Shown one piece after another: positions 33,201-44,743 of a DNA stretch of 64,000 nt. The notes below the pieces were generated by a model that was not told the origin of the DNA, searched no databases, and saw only the letters and a program-made list of their open reading frames with translations. Every line of letters starts with the position of its first letter. Within the stretch, counting starts at the first letter, position 1. Origin of the DNA: Aristolochia californica (Eukaryota > Streptophyta > Magnoliopsida > Piperales > Aristolochiaceae); the NCBI GenBank assembly GCA_029961685.1, contig JARWKL010000015.1, positions 25,265,220 through 25,329,219 of the forward strand, written 5' to 3'. Made by a program: the position numbers and the translations under genes.

Positions 33201-36200
33201 GTGCTGAAGGTAAAATCTAGCTGCCTCAACTGCATTGGTCTTCTCATATGCATGTACAATGTTTTTTTTTCTTTGAAAAGGATGTATATATATTAACAAG
33301 AGAATTTTACAAATGAAGAGGGAGTAAATCGCTAACAACAAGAGATTGCAGGGTCACTCTTGCTTGGTAAACACATCTATTACCGAATTTGTAGATCTAG
33401 GAATGTGAGACCAAATACAAGAAAAAACTGATGCAATTTCTAGAATCTCCCAAAAAATGTTCCAATGGTGCCACGGGGGAGGAGATGCACAATCACACCA
33501 ACCAATGACCACCTTCGAATCCCCTTCAATGTGGAGGGGGCCACTGCAATTGTCTCTGAAAATGCTAAGCCCATTAAGGATGCTGTGGAGCTCAACCGAT
33601 GTAGAATTAGAAATGCCTAATGGGCCTACGTCACTGATGGATCCGAAATAACTCCCCCAAAGCCAGCAATCCTGGGATTACTGAGAGAAAAACCATCAAA
33701 GTTCAACTTTAGGAAACCAGGCTCAAGAGGAGTCCATTCCTGCATGACTTGGTCCTTGGTACCAATCTGCATCATTGCCAAGTGGCCAATGTTACTATGT
33801 GGCTTTTACTTCATAAGTCTGGATTGTTTTATTTGTTTTTTGTTACTGGCTGCTAAGGGAAGTTGAATGCCAAAAGATTATCTTAACATTTTCAAATGTT
33901 CTTGTAAAAATCTTAGGCTGTTGGTTTTCCCTTATATACTTTACTCATTGTGTCGTTTTGCATTCTGGATCTGAAAGTCATGAAGATTTTGCATAAAAAA
34001 ACCTTAAGCTGTCAGAATTACCTCTATATCCATTAAAACTTGATGCTGCTGCAAACTTTTCCTGTCTCTGATACTTTGGTTGTTTCCTCTTGACAATATT
34101 TGGTTTGAAGTGTCAAATAGATCATTATTGGTTGTTTTTTCTCTACACATTGGAGGAGTGCCATCAAATTACTGTTGAAACTTGCTAATGGTTGTCTATA
34201 TTCTTAACTTTTTCTTGTTGAAGCCAATAGTGTTGACGAAGCTTTTGCTAAGGAGCTTGATGATGGACATAAAGTTGACTGTCCTTGGAAGGGAAATAGC
34301 TGTGCTGAGAGCTTGGTGCAGTTTCCTCCCACTCCTCCATCAGTACTCATCGGTGGTTACAAGGACCGATGTGATGGTTTGCTGCAGTTTCTTTGTCTTC
34401 CTATTGTTGCGGCATCTGCACTAGAGCAGCTGAGGTTTTCTAGGGGTCCACAAATAGATTGGCTCTTGTCACAGTCACAATCCAGCACAGCTGGGGAATT
34501 TGGTTTTAGAGCAGACAGCACTCTTGGCCTGGAGTTCTCCAGAGAGGATGCATCATGTATTTATTCTCATGTATGATGCTTGTTGGATATTTTCTTGATG
34601 GTTTTAACTTCCAATTTGTCTTTTAATGTTCAATAATGGGCTTAGAAGCCTTCTAATTGTAGAATGCCTGTTTACCTTTCTCTGGGTAGGCCCAGAAGCT
34701 GATAAGCCTGTGTGGATGGGAGCCGAGATGGCTTCCAAATGCACCAGACTGTGAGGAGCACTCTGCTCAGTCTGCCAGAAATGAATGCTCTGTTGGCCCC
34801 AGTAAAGAGGGAATCCGTACTTCACGGGATCCTGGACCAAGTAAGAATGCAATTTCTGCATCAGCTAAAAAAGATCCTGGAAAGAGAAAATTATCTGCGT
34901 CAGAGGGTACGGGTGATCTGAGGTCTCCTCTATTGGATTGTAGCTTATGTGGGGCTACTGTTAGAATCTGGGATTTCTATACAGTACCATGTCCTACTCG
35001 TTTTGGTGATAGCAGTATGGATACTCCAGAAACAAGCAAAAAATTGCCTTTGACACGTGGAATAAGTGCTGCTAGTGCAATAAGTGGATGGGTTGCTACT
35101 GAAGTAGTGGAGAAAGAGCAGGTTGAGATTCATTATGAAACTGCAACAGCAGATGATCGAAAGTCTTTGTCAACTGCTGCTGTAGATTTAAATCTTACAA
35201 TGGGTGGAGGACTACCATCTGCTCAGTTTGGAGTGCCACGAGTGCCTCAGAATTTTGAAAATGAAAATATAGGGAAACATCTAATGATTGGGCGGCCTTC
35301 TAGCAGTGAGGTGGGTGATCGTGCAGTTTCGTATGAATCACGTGGGCCAAGTTCTAGAAAACGGAGCTTAGAGGAAGGTGGGAGCACTGTTGACCGTCCT
35401 TTACATGGCACAATGCATCAGGCAGATAGTGTTGAAGGTTCTGGAATTGATCGTGACGGGGATGAAGTAAATGATGGTCGAGAATATTCAGGTGGACCCT
35501 CAAAACGTGCTCGTGAATCAGATATTTTTTCATCCTATCGAAGAAATAGTTCTGGTGCTGGTCCTAGCTGTTCTGCAGGCTTGGAACCTTATATTCATGG
35601 TAACAGAGTTGAAATGTCCAGGCGAGGTAATAGTCAGATGTTTGACCAACCATCTGCTAGAGATTCAACTCACGCGTCTTCTGTCATTGCAATGGATACA
35701 GTTGACCATACTGGTGAGGAAGACTCTATGGAGAGTGTTGAGAACTATCCTGGAGAGGTCGATGAAGTTCATTTTCCTTCACCAAGCATAGACAAGAGTC
35801 GGGAAATGAATGAAGCATCAGAACTGAACTATAGCAATCAAGCACAGCAGAGCACCTGTTTTCAACCAGCTGCTGCTAGAGTGGCCAGAGAAATGGGAGC
35901 AAGCAGTACAATAGAGGGCGGAGAGATTATGAATACAGAAACTGGTGCTACACATACTAGGGATAGATTCAGTTTTGGATTAAGTGGAGGGAGTGTTGGT
36001 ATGGGTGCTAGTCATGAAGCTGAAATCCATGGGATTGACGTTTCCATCCACAGAACTGATAGTGTTGTTGGTGACATTGAGCCAATATCTGAAATTACTG
36101 AAAACAATGGGCAGACAGGTGAATCTATTCCTGATCCTGGGCTCATGGGAGAATTTGTTCCAGAAGAAATGGATAGAGAAGATCCACATGGTGATAATCA

Positions 36201-37450
36201 AGACATGATCTCTCAATCATTCGGAAGGGCAGACAGTGGTTCTAAGTTTGATGGGTCTACCAAGGCTGAATCTGTCGAAAGTGGTGAGAAGATGAGCCAT
36301 ATGCTGGGGCATGAAAATGGTGGTCACCCTTCTCTTTCATACAATGCTGCTATATATTCTACATACGAGGCTTCCAAAGAAGAGGTCACACAGGCTGGCA
36401 AGGCATCTCTCACCGACGATTGTCTGATTGTGGAATCTAATTATGTTGTTGCCAATGGAACAGGTAAGCTGCTCTTGTGCCTTTTTCATGAATACTTGAG
36501 GTAGAAAAATTGTCTTATGTCATGTTTAAATTTGTAATAAAGTTCATATTGTACTTGACATTTCACTTTTATTTATTGCACTGTGCCTTTTTCACATTCA
36601 ATACGGTCTTAGAGTTTCTGAATGAAAGGGACATAATTCTGAAAGTATCATTGAATGTCTGCATGATGGACATGTGGAATCAATTAATTGAACATGAGGT
36701 CTCATGGGACACCTTTTTTTTTTTCCTAGTCCAGTTTTGTGAGCCACAAGTTGTAATTCAAGTATTCATCTTTATTACCTTTTCCTAGTTGTGTTCTATC
36801 CTTTCTGAATGCTGATTTTCAATTTTCTGCTCGAGTTCCTTTGCTGTAGGGCTTGCAAATGGTGAGAGCAACTATGAAGCAGAACCTTTGGAGTTTGATC
36901 CCATCAAGAACCACAATCCTTTCTGTCCTTGGGTGAATGGAAATGTTGCTGCTGCTGGATGTACCAATAGCTGCTCTAGCTCTAGTAGGGGTACTATTGC
37001 CCTTTGTGGGTGGGAACTGACATTGGATGCTTTGGATGTCTTCCACTCATTGGGGCACATGCCTGTCCAAACAGTGGAATCTGAATCAGCTGCATCCATG
37101 TATAAGGTTGGTTTATATTTAAGGTTTCTCAGTTTGGAGTAATGCAACATGTATTGCCAATGATAATTTTCACTTCTCTTTTATTATAAGCAGTGTGTCA
37201 TCTATCATTTTAAGGATTAAGGTCTGTGTCTCTTGCCTCCTGTCAGGCAGGAACTATTGCATTACATATAATGCTATTTTTAAGTTCATTGAGCCTTTTC
37301 TTCTTCTTCTTCGTAAAAGATCATGTTGTCTGAATCTTAGCTTCTAAGTAAAATATTTCTCTGCAGGATGATCACTTAACTCCTGGCAGGAAGCTCCTGA
37401 CAAGCCGTTCTGTGAGCAAGAGTCATGGACAACATTCGGGTTTCATTTGA
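30234..37450 (+). CDS. ILP1: IAP-like protein 1 (C3HC/NIPA-type zinc finger)
   Basis: Nuclear zinc-finger protein of the ZC3HC1/NIPA-Rsm1 family. Animal members act at the nuclear basket and in cell-cycle control; the plant role is less clear. Seven exons: 30234-30319, 31647-31896, 33086-33209, 34224-34570, 34690-36463, 36850-37106, 37377-37450 by frame (the acceptor lies at 37365-37366, so the last exon is 37367-37450). They encode 973 aa, near the Arabidopsis ILP1 length. The protein starts MREEVISSGTVDP with a Ser/Pro-rich N-terminus (SSAGASSPAVPTN). The BIR-like zinc finger uses CESC (C134, C137) and HKVDC (H169, C173), with RPWDRGDLLRRLATFKPSNW before it. The Rsm1 region has LISLCGWEPRWLPN and LLDCSLCGATVRIWDF. 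A long disordered acidic/Ser-rich part contains basic patches such as SRKRSLEE and SKRARE. The C-terminal NPFCPWVNGNVAAAGC repeats the zinc-finger style. A LINE fragment sits in intron 3. Confidence 0.94.
31129..31558 (+). repeat. Two tandem copies of a ~215-bp sequence in ILP1 intron 1
   Basis: 31129-31343 and 31345-31558 align along their whole length, from cgggatttctgacaaat to gaagtcttgtga, with scattered substitutions and small indels. The second copy ends just before exon 2. It is an old local duplication without coding potential. Confidence 0.85.
32480..32880 (-). other. GAA-rich tract and AT-rich stretch, possible solo-LTR remnant
   Basis: A purine-rich GAA/GAAGAA tract (about 32550-32660) is followed by sequence which on the minus strand reads aatgaattaataaaaactg then a CT-rich run. 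That layout is common near the ends of plant LTRs. No second copy or target duplication was found, so this is only a suggestion. It lies in ILP1 intron 2. Confidence 0.25.
33257..33793 (-). mobile_element. 5'-truncated LINE 3' fragment in ILP1 intron 3
   Basis: The body (about 33264-33786) aligns with the 3' end of the CIPK23 LINE (7211-7757). It shares the T-run, agagattgcagg, acatct..taccgaatt and aatgtgagaccaaatacaag, and the RNase H residues LNFDG and MQEWTP in reverse. It is flanked by the 7-mer caatgtt at 33257-33263 and 33787-33793, a short candidate target duplication. Only the RNase H end of ORF2 is kept, and it is broken. Confidence 0.85.
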
Positions 37451-39737
37451 AGAGTGGAGGTACTTTCACTTGATTTGATTCTCCTTTCTTTGCATAGAAG
37501 ACTTTACCTTTACTTTAGTGGTGTGGTGTGCTATCTGCTATATGCTATAACCTTTGAGAGGAGAGTTTTATGTTTAAATAGTTGTTTTCATAAAAAAACT
37601 TTGAAGAGTGTTGAAACTTGAAAGTATCTGTTTTATTGTTGTGGATATTGAGAAACATATTAGCTAGGTTAAATTTTCTGCCCTACATGTGAAATATATT
37701 GCTGTGTTTCAACATCCGTTTTGGTAGATACACATTAGAGGCATGGAAATAAGAAAGTAGATATTATAAAGATAAGTAAATCAGGGAAGAAAGAAAATGA
37801 AATATGATAATAGATTTGGTTTTTAAGGGAAAAAACAAAACAGACACCCAACGTTAGTTGACACATCATGCAAGTGACAAAAACTTATTGGTGAATGTAC
37901 CTGGAATTTGAAATGCCTTATTCTATTCTCTCTGAACCCTATGAAGTTAACTACTATCATCATACCTTTGTCTCAATGTTGCTAGGGTTGGCTACATGAA
38001 TTCCCCTCCATTCTTCTGTATCTTGTCATTTTGGATCTCTTTTATTACTTGCTGGTCTGTCTGTGACATTGTTGGAACCCTTGTAATCAGGGCAGTCTTT
38101 CTTTGTCAAATGTGGTCAGCGTGTCTGAAACAACTCTTATTTTTCCATCTGTTGTGCCAGGGTTGCTTTGTGATGTTCTCTAGCAAGTTCATTTCTAACT
38201 TTGTCTTTGTTACCCACCTTTTAGTTATGCCACATATCTCTCTGTAAGCTTTCTCATTTCAAGTGGAAGCAAAAAGTTATTACTCAAAAGAAAAATATGT
38301 AGAAACAAAAAATAAGAAAGTAGGTAGAAGTGATTGAGATATTGTTCCAGGACTTTGTTTATAGGACGAAGTATGATACCATCTTGCATGAATGGAGCAA
38401 TAATTTGTTCCTATATGATATTTTTTGACTTCCTTTCTTATTATGTTTTAAACCAGTCTCAATTTTTTTCCAGGTTAAAAAATGTCTTTCAACTAGCTTA
38501 ACAACTTTGATGAGGCAATGCCATTAGGTAAGTTATTGAGTGGGAATATCATTAAGAGAAAGTTATGTTATTTACCCTTTTATTTGGATTTTCGTCCTCC
38601 AACTGACTTCAAATATGTTCACAAGTGAGTAGTTTTTTTTTTGTCCCTCTTTATGAAAGGTGAGATAAGTACTTGTATTTTATCCATCTGATTACATGCA
38701 CTTGACAGCAGTCTGAAAGGAGTAAATTGCTTGAAGGAGCATGTGAGACACTCTTATCATATCTATATATCGGACTTTGAATTGTTGGGACGGAAGCAAG
38801 TGAATGTTGTATCTTTTCAATATTCCTGGATCTGGATTTATGCTTTAGCATGTTACTTGCAGGTGTGCTAAATTCCATTGATCTTAGTTTGAAAATATTG
38901 CCTGATGGCACGCGCTTGTGGGGACTCAAACATTGTTCCCAGCAGAATGTGTACCAGGTCAAATTTTTATCATTTCTGTCTTTCATAGTTGTAAGCGATT
39001 AGTTGAAAAAAGGTTTGGAGCAGGAACATGGCATCTCTCTTTACAGTAACCAAACAGTATTAACGCCAGAGCTTTGCCTGAAGTATTCCTGCTCTTCCTA
39101 GATGAAGTTTGTGGTTTTAAATAACGGGGAAGGACGCTGAACCTGTAAACCAAACTCTTGGATATTTCATCTCTTGATTGTGGATTGCAACATTCAGTTT
39201 AATACGAGGAGGTATCTCTGAGGCAATTTTTTTTTAATTTTATATCAACTGGTTTTTCTTTTCCTTACAAAGCTTTGTCATTTTGTTCTCCTCCTACATC
39301 CGAAAGAATGCCCCCGTGATTGCCTTCTTGTCTGATAATGTCCCAGTCCAGTTGAGATCAGTCTTCCGTCATTCCTGGTCTCGTCTGGCAGAAAATTTTT
39401 TTTTTTCTTTGCTAACATTTAATCATACCTATTATAGAAAAACATGAAGTCTATAACTATTGTTATCGTGGGTAGATCATATTTGATATATTTAAAATCC
39501 GATTAATCCCTTTGAAATTCGATATAATTAGCTGGTATGTTATGCATATAGGGTTTAATCAATTTATTTTGGCTGAAAATTATTAATAACATAATTGTAA
39601 TCGGTATTTGTGAAAATCCAAATTGTATTAAATTTATGTGTATTTGATTTTAAGCTATAATTGAAATTTCAGTGGTTTTTCTCTTGTAGAGAAAGAGGTT
39701 GTTTCTTCTTCTTTTCTTCTTCTGTTTTTTGGGTAAC
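37451..39737. other. 3' flank of ILP1 and intergenic sequence
   Basis: It should contain the ILP1 3' UTR, which might be spliced. No protein family is recognised on either strand. The sequence is T-rich with runs of simple sequence (for example near 39405). Confidence 0.45.
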
Positions 39738-39740
39738 TTA

Positions 39741-40904
39741 GGAGGGTTAGTGCCCTAAATGGATTCTTGAAGATCAAGTTCATGTCCAACATGAAGATCA
39801 TGTCAGTCACGTACATGAATATCATCTTCGTACTTGGTGTTAGTGTTGACGACTTCATATGCATTGGAAAATAGAATCTCTAAACCTTTACAGTGCACTT
39901 AATTATAACATAATTCTTAAACTCCAAATTAGGTAAAACAACCATTATTACTACACGAATAAGTTATTTAATGTATAATTAAATATATTAATATATTTAT
40001 TAATTAAATTAGATATTTTATTGTACATTAATATGGTTATTACATGAGCCAATGAAATACCTACATGATTAATTATAAATAATAAATAAATAAAATTATA
40101 AATAACAAAAACGAAAGTAATACGTTGAGTTATTAATTTATTAATAACATATGATATACTTTAACCTAAAATGAATAATTTAAGAGAAAAATTGATCTAA
40201 TCATAACTTTAACACACTATATATTTGTACATAATATATTTTATGTATTATTAATTAATAATATATTATTACAAAATTTAAAACTATTGGTTTAATTAAC
40301 TATAGCAATCGGATAATTATGCCAAAAATAATTTATCAAATATTTATTTTAATAATATTTTAATTATGACTATTAAATCACTATTTTAATATAGTAATTG
40401 TAAAATAAATATATTAAATAAATAAAATAATTATTTTATAAATAAAAATAATTATTTTATAAATAAAAATTATAAATTAATAATTTTTCTGAAGATAGTT
40501 TAATTTTTCCTAACTTAGGAAAAATTAAACCATCGTCGTCTTACTCAGCTGCGAGCCAGAGGGCAACAACGATGGCGACGGGGACGGGTTAGTAGGCAAC
40601 GACGACGGCGGCGGGCAACACCGACAGAGGGATGCAGGAACGAGAGAGGGTTGCGGCAACGCCGAGAGAGGGCTGTGGGAATGAAATGGCAGAGAGGGTG
40701 TACGGCAGAGAGAGCCCGCGCGAGAGTCATGTAGATGATTCTCAAAATCAGGCGGAAAGTGTCGTTACTCTTGAGACATGAACTCTTGAGTCATGTATCT
40801 TCATATACATGACATGAATTTCAACGCTCCCTAACGACATCAGGACATGAACTGCATAATGCGCATGAAGATCATGTCGTGAGTCATGTGCACTAACCCC
40901 CCCC
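39741..40904 (+). mobile_element. Non-autonomous DNA transposon, left copy of an inverted pair
   Basis: It starts ggagggttagtgccc after TTA and ends gtgcactaacccccccc, so the ends are inverted repeats of the form GGGGGGTTAGTG. Its outer and inner subterminal regions carry repeated catgatcttcatg-like motifs. It has no coding sequence. It matches the element at 41296-42779 in reverse complement along both ends and the AT-rich middle. The flanking triplets are TTA and TTT, an imperfect version of a PIF/Harbinger-type duplication. Confidence 0.7.
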
Positions 40905-41295
40905 TTTTAGTAGTCATCCGAATTTCCGTCCAACTCATGTAAGAGAATTAACTAAAAGTAAACTTTTTGCTGATTTTCTTAAGAAAATATGCAAAAGTCA
41001 ATTTTATTTCATGGTAGCACTCCCTCCCTTACTTTCTCTCTTTCACTCTTTACAAATTACAAACCACATAAATTTATGAAACCTCAACCAATCAACAGCC
41101 AAGTAGCCACCAGCTCCGTGACAAATATAAGACGATATGCTCCGACCAGCCACCTCCACTGACCAGCTCCCTCCGCACCGCTCTCTCTGCCTCACCCCGA
41201 ATCAAATATTACCAGCCGGAGCCCAATCTCTACCTCACCCCGGATCCAATATTATCCGTCTGAGCCCCAGGAAACCTATATGCAACACCTACTAA
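40905..41295. other. Spacer between the two inverted transposon copies
   Basis: About 390 bases of unique sequence with CT-rich segments and two similar stretches (cctcaccccgaatcaaatatt and cctcaccccggatccaatatt). No coding sequence is recognised. In a hairpin transcript it would be the loop. Confidence 0.6.
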
Positions 41296-42779
41296 GGGGG
41301 GGTTAGTGCACATGACTCAGGACATGATCTTCAGGTGCATTATGCAGTTCATGTCCTGATGTCGTTAGGGAATGTCAAAATTCATGTCATGTACATGAAC
41401 ATATATGACTCAAGAGTTCATGTCTCAAGAGTAAATGGCAAAAAGTGCTTTTTGCCCAATTTTGAGAATCATCTACATGACTCTCGCGCGGGCTCTCTCT
41501 GGCTCAGACCGTCTCGCTCATTTCTCCTCATTTCGTTCCCGCAACCCCTCTGTTGTCTCCCTGAAGCCCGAGCTCTCTGCTCCCTCTCTCGTCTCCGCCA
41601 TCCTTCTCCGGTCTCCCTCTCTACTGCCTCCATTTCTCGCTGCGAACGTCCTTCCGGCGTCCTTCTCCTTCTCGGACTCACTCTCCCTCTGAACCTCCCG
41701 CTCGCTTCTCCCTCTCTCTTATCTCTCTGTCTCTTCTCCCTCTCTTCTTCCGTTCGGCATCTCACTCCCTTCTCCCTCACGCTATTATTTTTTCCCCCAA
41801 AAGACCTTCCATTTTCTTGCGATTTCCCCTATTTCAGTTTCGATTTTCTTCGATTTTGACATTTGGGTTTCAATTTCTTAATTTCTACTTCGTACCGTCG
41901 GAGCGCCGCCTCTATCGGTGTTGCTCGCCGTCGTCACCGTTGCCCACTGGCCTGTCGCCATCACCGTTGCCCGCTGGCTCGCCCTTGAGGAAGACGATGA
42001 TAGTTTAAAACTATCTTCATCAAAATCATTAATTTATAAAATAATTATTTTATTTATTTAATACATTTATTTTATAATTACTATATTAGAATAGTGATTT
42101 AATAGTCATAATTAAAATATTTTTAAAATAAATATTTGATAAATTATTTTGGCATAATTATTTGATTGCTATAGTTAATTAAACCAATGGTTTTAAATTT
42201 TGTGATAATATATTATTAATTAATAATACATAAAATATATTATGTACAAATATATAGTGTGTTAAATTTATGATTAGATCAATTTTTTCTCTTAAATTAT
42301 TCATTTTTAGGTTTAAGTATATCTTATATTATTAATAAATTAATAACTCAACGTATTACTTTCATTTTTTAATTTATAACGTTATTTATTTATTATTTTT
42401 AATTAATCATGTGCATATTTCATTGGTTCATGTAATTACCATATTAATGCATAATAAAATATCTAATTCAATTAATAAATATATTAATATATTTAATTAT
42501 ATGTTAAATAATTTATTCGTATAGTAATAATGGTTGTTTTACTTAATTTAGGGTTTAAGGATTATGTTATAATTAAATGTACTGTAAGGGTTTCGGGATT
42601 CTCTTATTTTTTATGTTTTTCTCATGTTGGGGCACTAACACTAGACTGTTTTCCAGTGCACATGAAGTCGTCAACACTAACACCAAGTGCGAAGATGATC
42701 TTCATGTACATGACTGACATGATCTTCATGTTGGACATGAATTTGATCTTCATGTATCCATTTAGGGGACTAACCCCCC
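41296..42779 (-). mobile_element. Non-autonomous DNA transposon, right copy of the inverted pair, TAA target duplication
   Basis: It begins gggggggttagtgcac after TAA (41293-41295) and ends actaacccccc followed by TAA (42780-42782). The 3-bp TAA duplication and G-rich terminal inverted repeats resemble PIF/Harbinger-type (Tourist-like) elements, but no transposase is present. Compared with the left copy it has some 300 extra bases in a GC- and CT-rich centre (about 41490-42000). Open frames there are low-complexity and not genes. Confidence 0.75.
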
Positions 42780-42936
42780 TAAGTCGCTTCCTCAGACTCT
42801 CCCATTAGAGATCTCATCTCTTCCCCTCCAATTTCGGGAAAAAATCTTGTCTGAAGATTATAGGCATCGAGTCCGGCAAGGTCCTCGCTGTGAACCGATC
42901 TCTCCACACCGTTCTCTTGACTCTATCTACTATGTC

Positions 42937-43526
42937 ATTTCCTTTAGGGGTGACATCGAGTCGAACCAAGTTCGAACTTGCATATGTTCGAGTTTGGCTT
43001 AATCTGAATACTTCTAACTCGAGTTCAGCTGAGTTCGAGCCCGAGCTCGAGTCGATGACCTAGGTACCATTGAACTACAAGGTATCACAGACGAGTCCAA
43101 GACTTTTCAATGGAGCATACTAATGTATAATAACCAACTTAATAGACCTAAAAGAAAGAGCAAACACCTCTATCAATAGTGTTTATTCCATTGGCAAATA
43201 ACAACATTAGATGTTGAGGGACCCAAAAGGGTTGAACGATCGATTATCTTTGAGGTTTGAGGTAAATAAGGGCAACTATCAACCAACTAAAGAGAGAATT
43301 GACGAGAACAATTAGAGTAAATGGTATTTTCGTAAAAACAAAATCTTTGCTAACGAGTCGGCTCACGAGCTAACAAACGAGCTTGGAAAACCTCGAGTTT
43401 GGCTTGTTTTATTTAACGAGCCTTATTTAAAGTTTGAACTTGAGCCAAGTTTAAGTAAAAATTGAACTAAGTCTAGCTCGAACGGTTTGCGAGCCGGTTT
43501 GCCTTGGTACCACCCATAATCTCCTT
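42937..43526. mobile_element. hAT-like MITE with 8-bp target duplication
   Basis: The element spans 42945-43518. It starts taggggtgac and ends caccacccata-like (7 of 8 terminal bases complementary). It is flanked by atttcctt (42937-42944) and atctcctt (43519-43526), an 8-bp duplication with one change. Both ends are rich in gagctcgag and tcgagttc motifs, as in the larger elements nearby. It is 574 bp long and non-coding. Confidence 0.75.
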
Positions 43527-43707
43527 CATCTAGACCAAAGGCATCCACCAAAAGGACTTGGGTTGAATAATTGGCATGTGTCCAAAAGTCCTCACCTCTG
43601 ACGTCCGCCATCAGCTCCTCGTCTTCATCTTCCTCTCCCAAGACCTCAAGGTCCCAAAATCTAACTTCAGAAGAACCATCAACAAGTGCCCAAGACTACT
43701 TGCTTCA
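43519..43707 (-). other. Unidentified gene-like fragment
   Basis: On the minus strand this reads VRFWDLEVLGEEDEDEELMA then DVRGEDFWTHANYSTQ and VLLVDAFGLDEGD, which has the composition of a real protein but which I cannot assign to a family. The MITE at 42945-43518 interrupts its downstream side and the mini-Copia LTR begins at its upstream side. It may be a captured or relict exon. Confidence 0.35.
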
Positions 43708-43869
43708 TGTTAATCTATAAAATGAGTGATTGAAAATGCGAGATTTGTTGTATAAAAATAGGTTCTTCAATTCAATTGAATCAGGATTTTGAAAAAATAC
43801 ATTTCTCTTGTTTTACATGGTATTATAGCCCATTTGTTACCGACGACACTTCCTGCATTTTTTTATTTC

Positions 43870-44040
43870 TTGAGAGCTAATATGGCGTTGACATCATTAC
43901 CCGTAATAAAGATGTCATCAACATATATCAACAAAGTTGTAAAAGATTTGCACGTCCAACTTGTGCATAATGAGTAATCTGCTTTGGATTGAACAAATCC
44001 AGCAACTTGGATAGTTGCAGAGAACTCGGCAAACCTTTGT
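43870..44040 (-). pseudogene. Inverted Copia reverse-transcriptase segment
   Basis: Read on the minus strand this gives RFAEFSATIQVAGFVQSKADY, then SFTTLLIYVDDIFITGND, which is the palm segment around the YVDD site. It lies in the opposite orientation to the LTR order, PPT and RNase H of the same element. Confidence 0.85.
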
Positions 44041-44044
44041 CAGG

Positions 44045-44612
44045 AAACTGCCTTGCGTGTGTTGCGCTATTTGAAAAACAACCCTGGACAAGGTTTATTT
44101 TTCCCTTCTCAAAACGATTTATGTTTGCGGACTTTTTTCGATTTGGATTGGGTTGGTTATCCAATATCTCGTAGATCCACTATGGGTTATTGTGTTTTTC
44201 TGGGATATCCACTATGGGTTATTGTGTTTTTCTGGGATCTTATTTCCTGGCAGACAAAGTGGCAGAAAACCGTATCACTCTCCTCAATAGAAGCCAATTA
44301 TAGAGCCATGACAGATACATGCTATGAATTATCTTGGCTATGCTCATTATTAATGGAGTTGAGAATGTTACATCTTGAATTAGCATTGATATACATATAG
44401 CAACCAATCCCGTTTTCCATGAAAGAACCAAACACATAGAGATAGATTGTCATTTTATTCGTGACAAAATACAAGATGGTTCGGTTGTAACCAAATATGT
44501 TGCTTCAATGAATCAGCTTGTGGATGTGTTCACCAAGCCATTAGAGAAAGAATCTTTATCAACTATGATACGTAAATTGAGAATTCTTGATATTTATTCT
44601 CCAACTTGAGGG
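44045..44612 (+). pseudogene. Copia RNase H remnant of the miniature element
   Basis: ALRVLRYLKNNPGQGLFFPS, SRRSTMGYCVFLG, ISWQTKWQKTVSLSSIEANYRAMTD (read in parts) and later [20 protein letters not shown] in a shifted frame identify the Copia RNase H and C-terminus. A 32-bp tandem duplication (44175-44206 and 44207-44238) breaks the reading at GYCVFLG. Confidence 0.87.
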
Positions 44613-44743
44613 GGAGTGTTAATATGTAAAAAGCGTGATTTGTTGTATAAATATAGATCATTTGATTCGATTGAATCAGGATTATGGAAAAATACATTTC
44701 TCCTATTTTTACATGGTATCAAAGCCCATTTGTTACCGACGAC

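Larger units (their letters stand above)
43708..44713 (+). mobile_element. Miniature rearranged Copia element with ~100-bp LTRs
   Basis: LTR copies at 43708-43817 and 44617-44713 both begin TGTTAAT and end TTTTACA, sharing atttgttgtataaa and gaatcagg. A primer-binding site (tggtat) follows each. A polypurine tract, acttgagggggag, precedes the second. The interior keeps an inverted reverse-transcriptase piece and a sense RNase H piece; all else is deleted. A PBS and gttaccgacgac also follow the second LTR, so a further internal copy once continued to the right. Confidence 0.85.

Noticed and set aside
36464..36788. Extra coding region after ILP1 exon 5
   Set aside because: It is intron 5. The donor at 36464 and acceptor before 36850 keep the frame GLANGESNYEAEP.
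40545..42008. Open frames of 60-174 codons inside the inverted DNA transposons
   Set aside because: They are Ser/Leu/Pro/Arg-rich translations of CT/GA low-complexity DNA, occur on both strands, and are not shared by the two copies.
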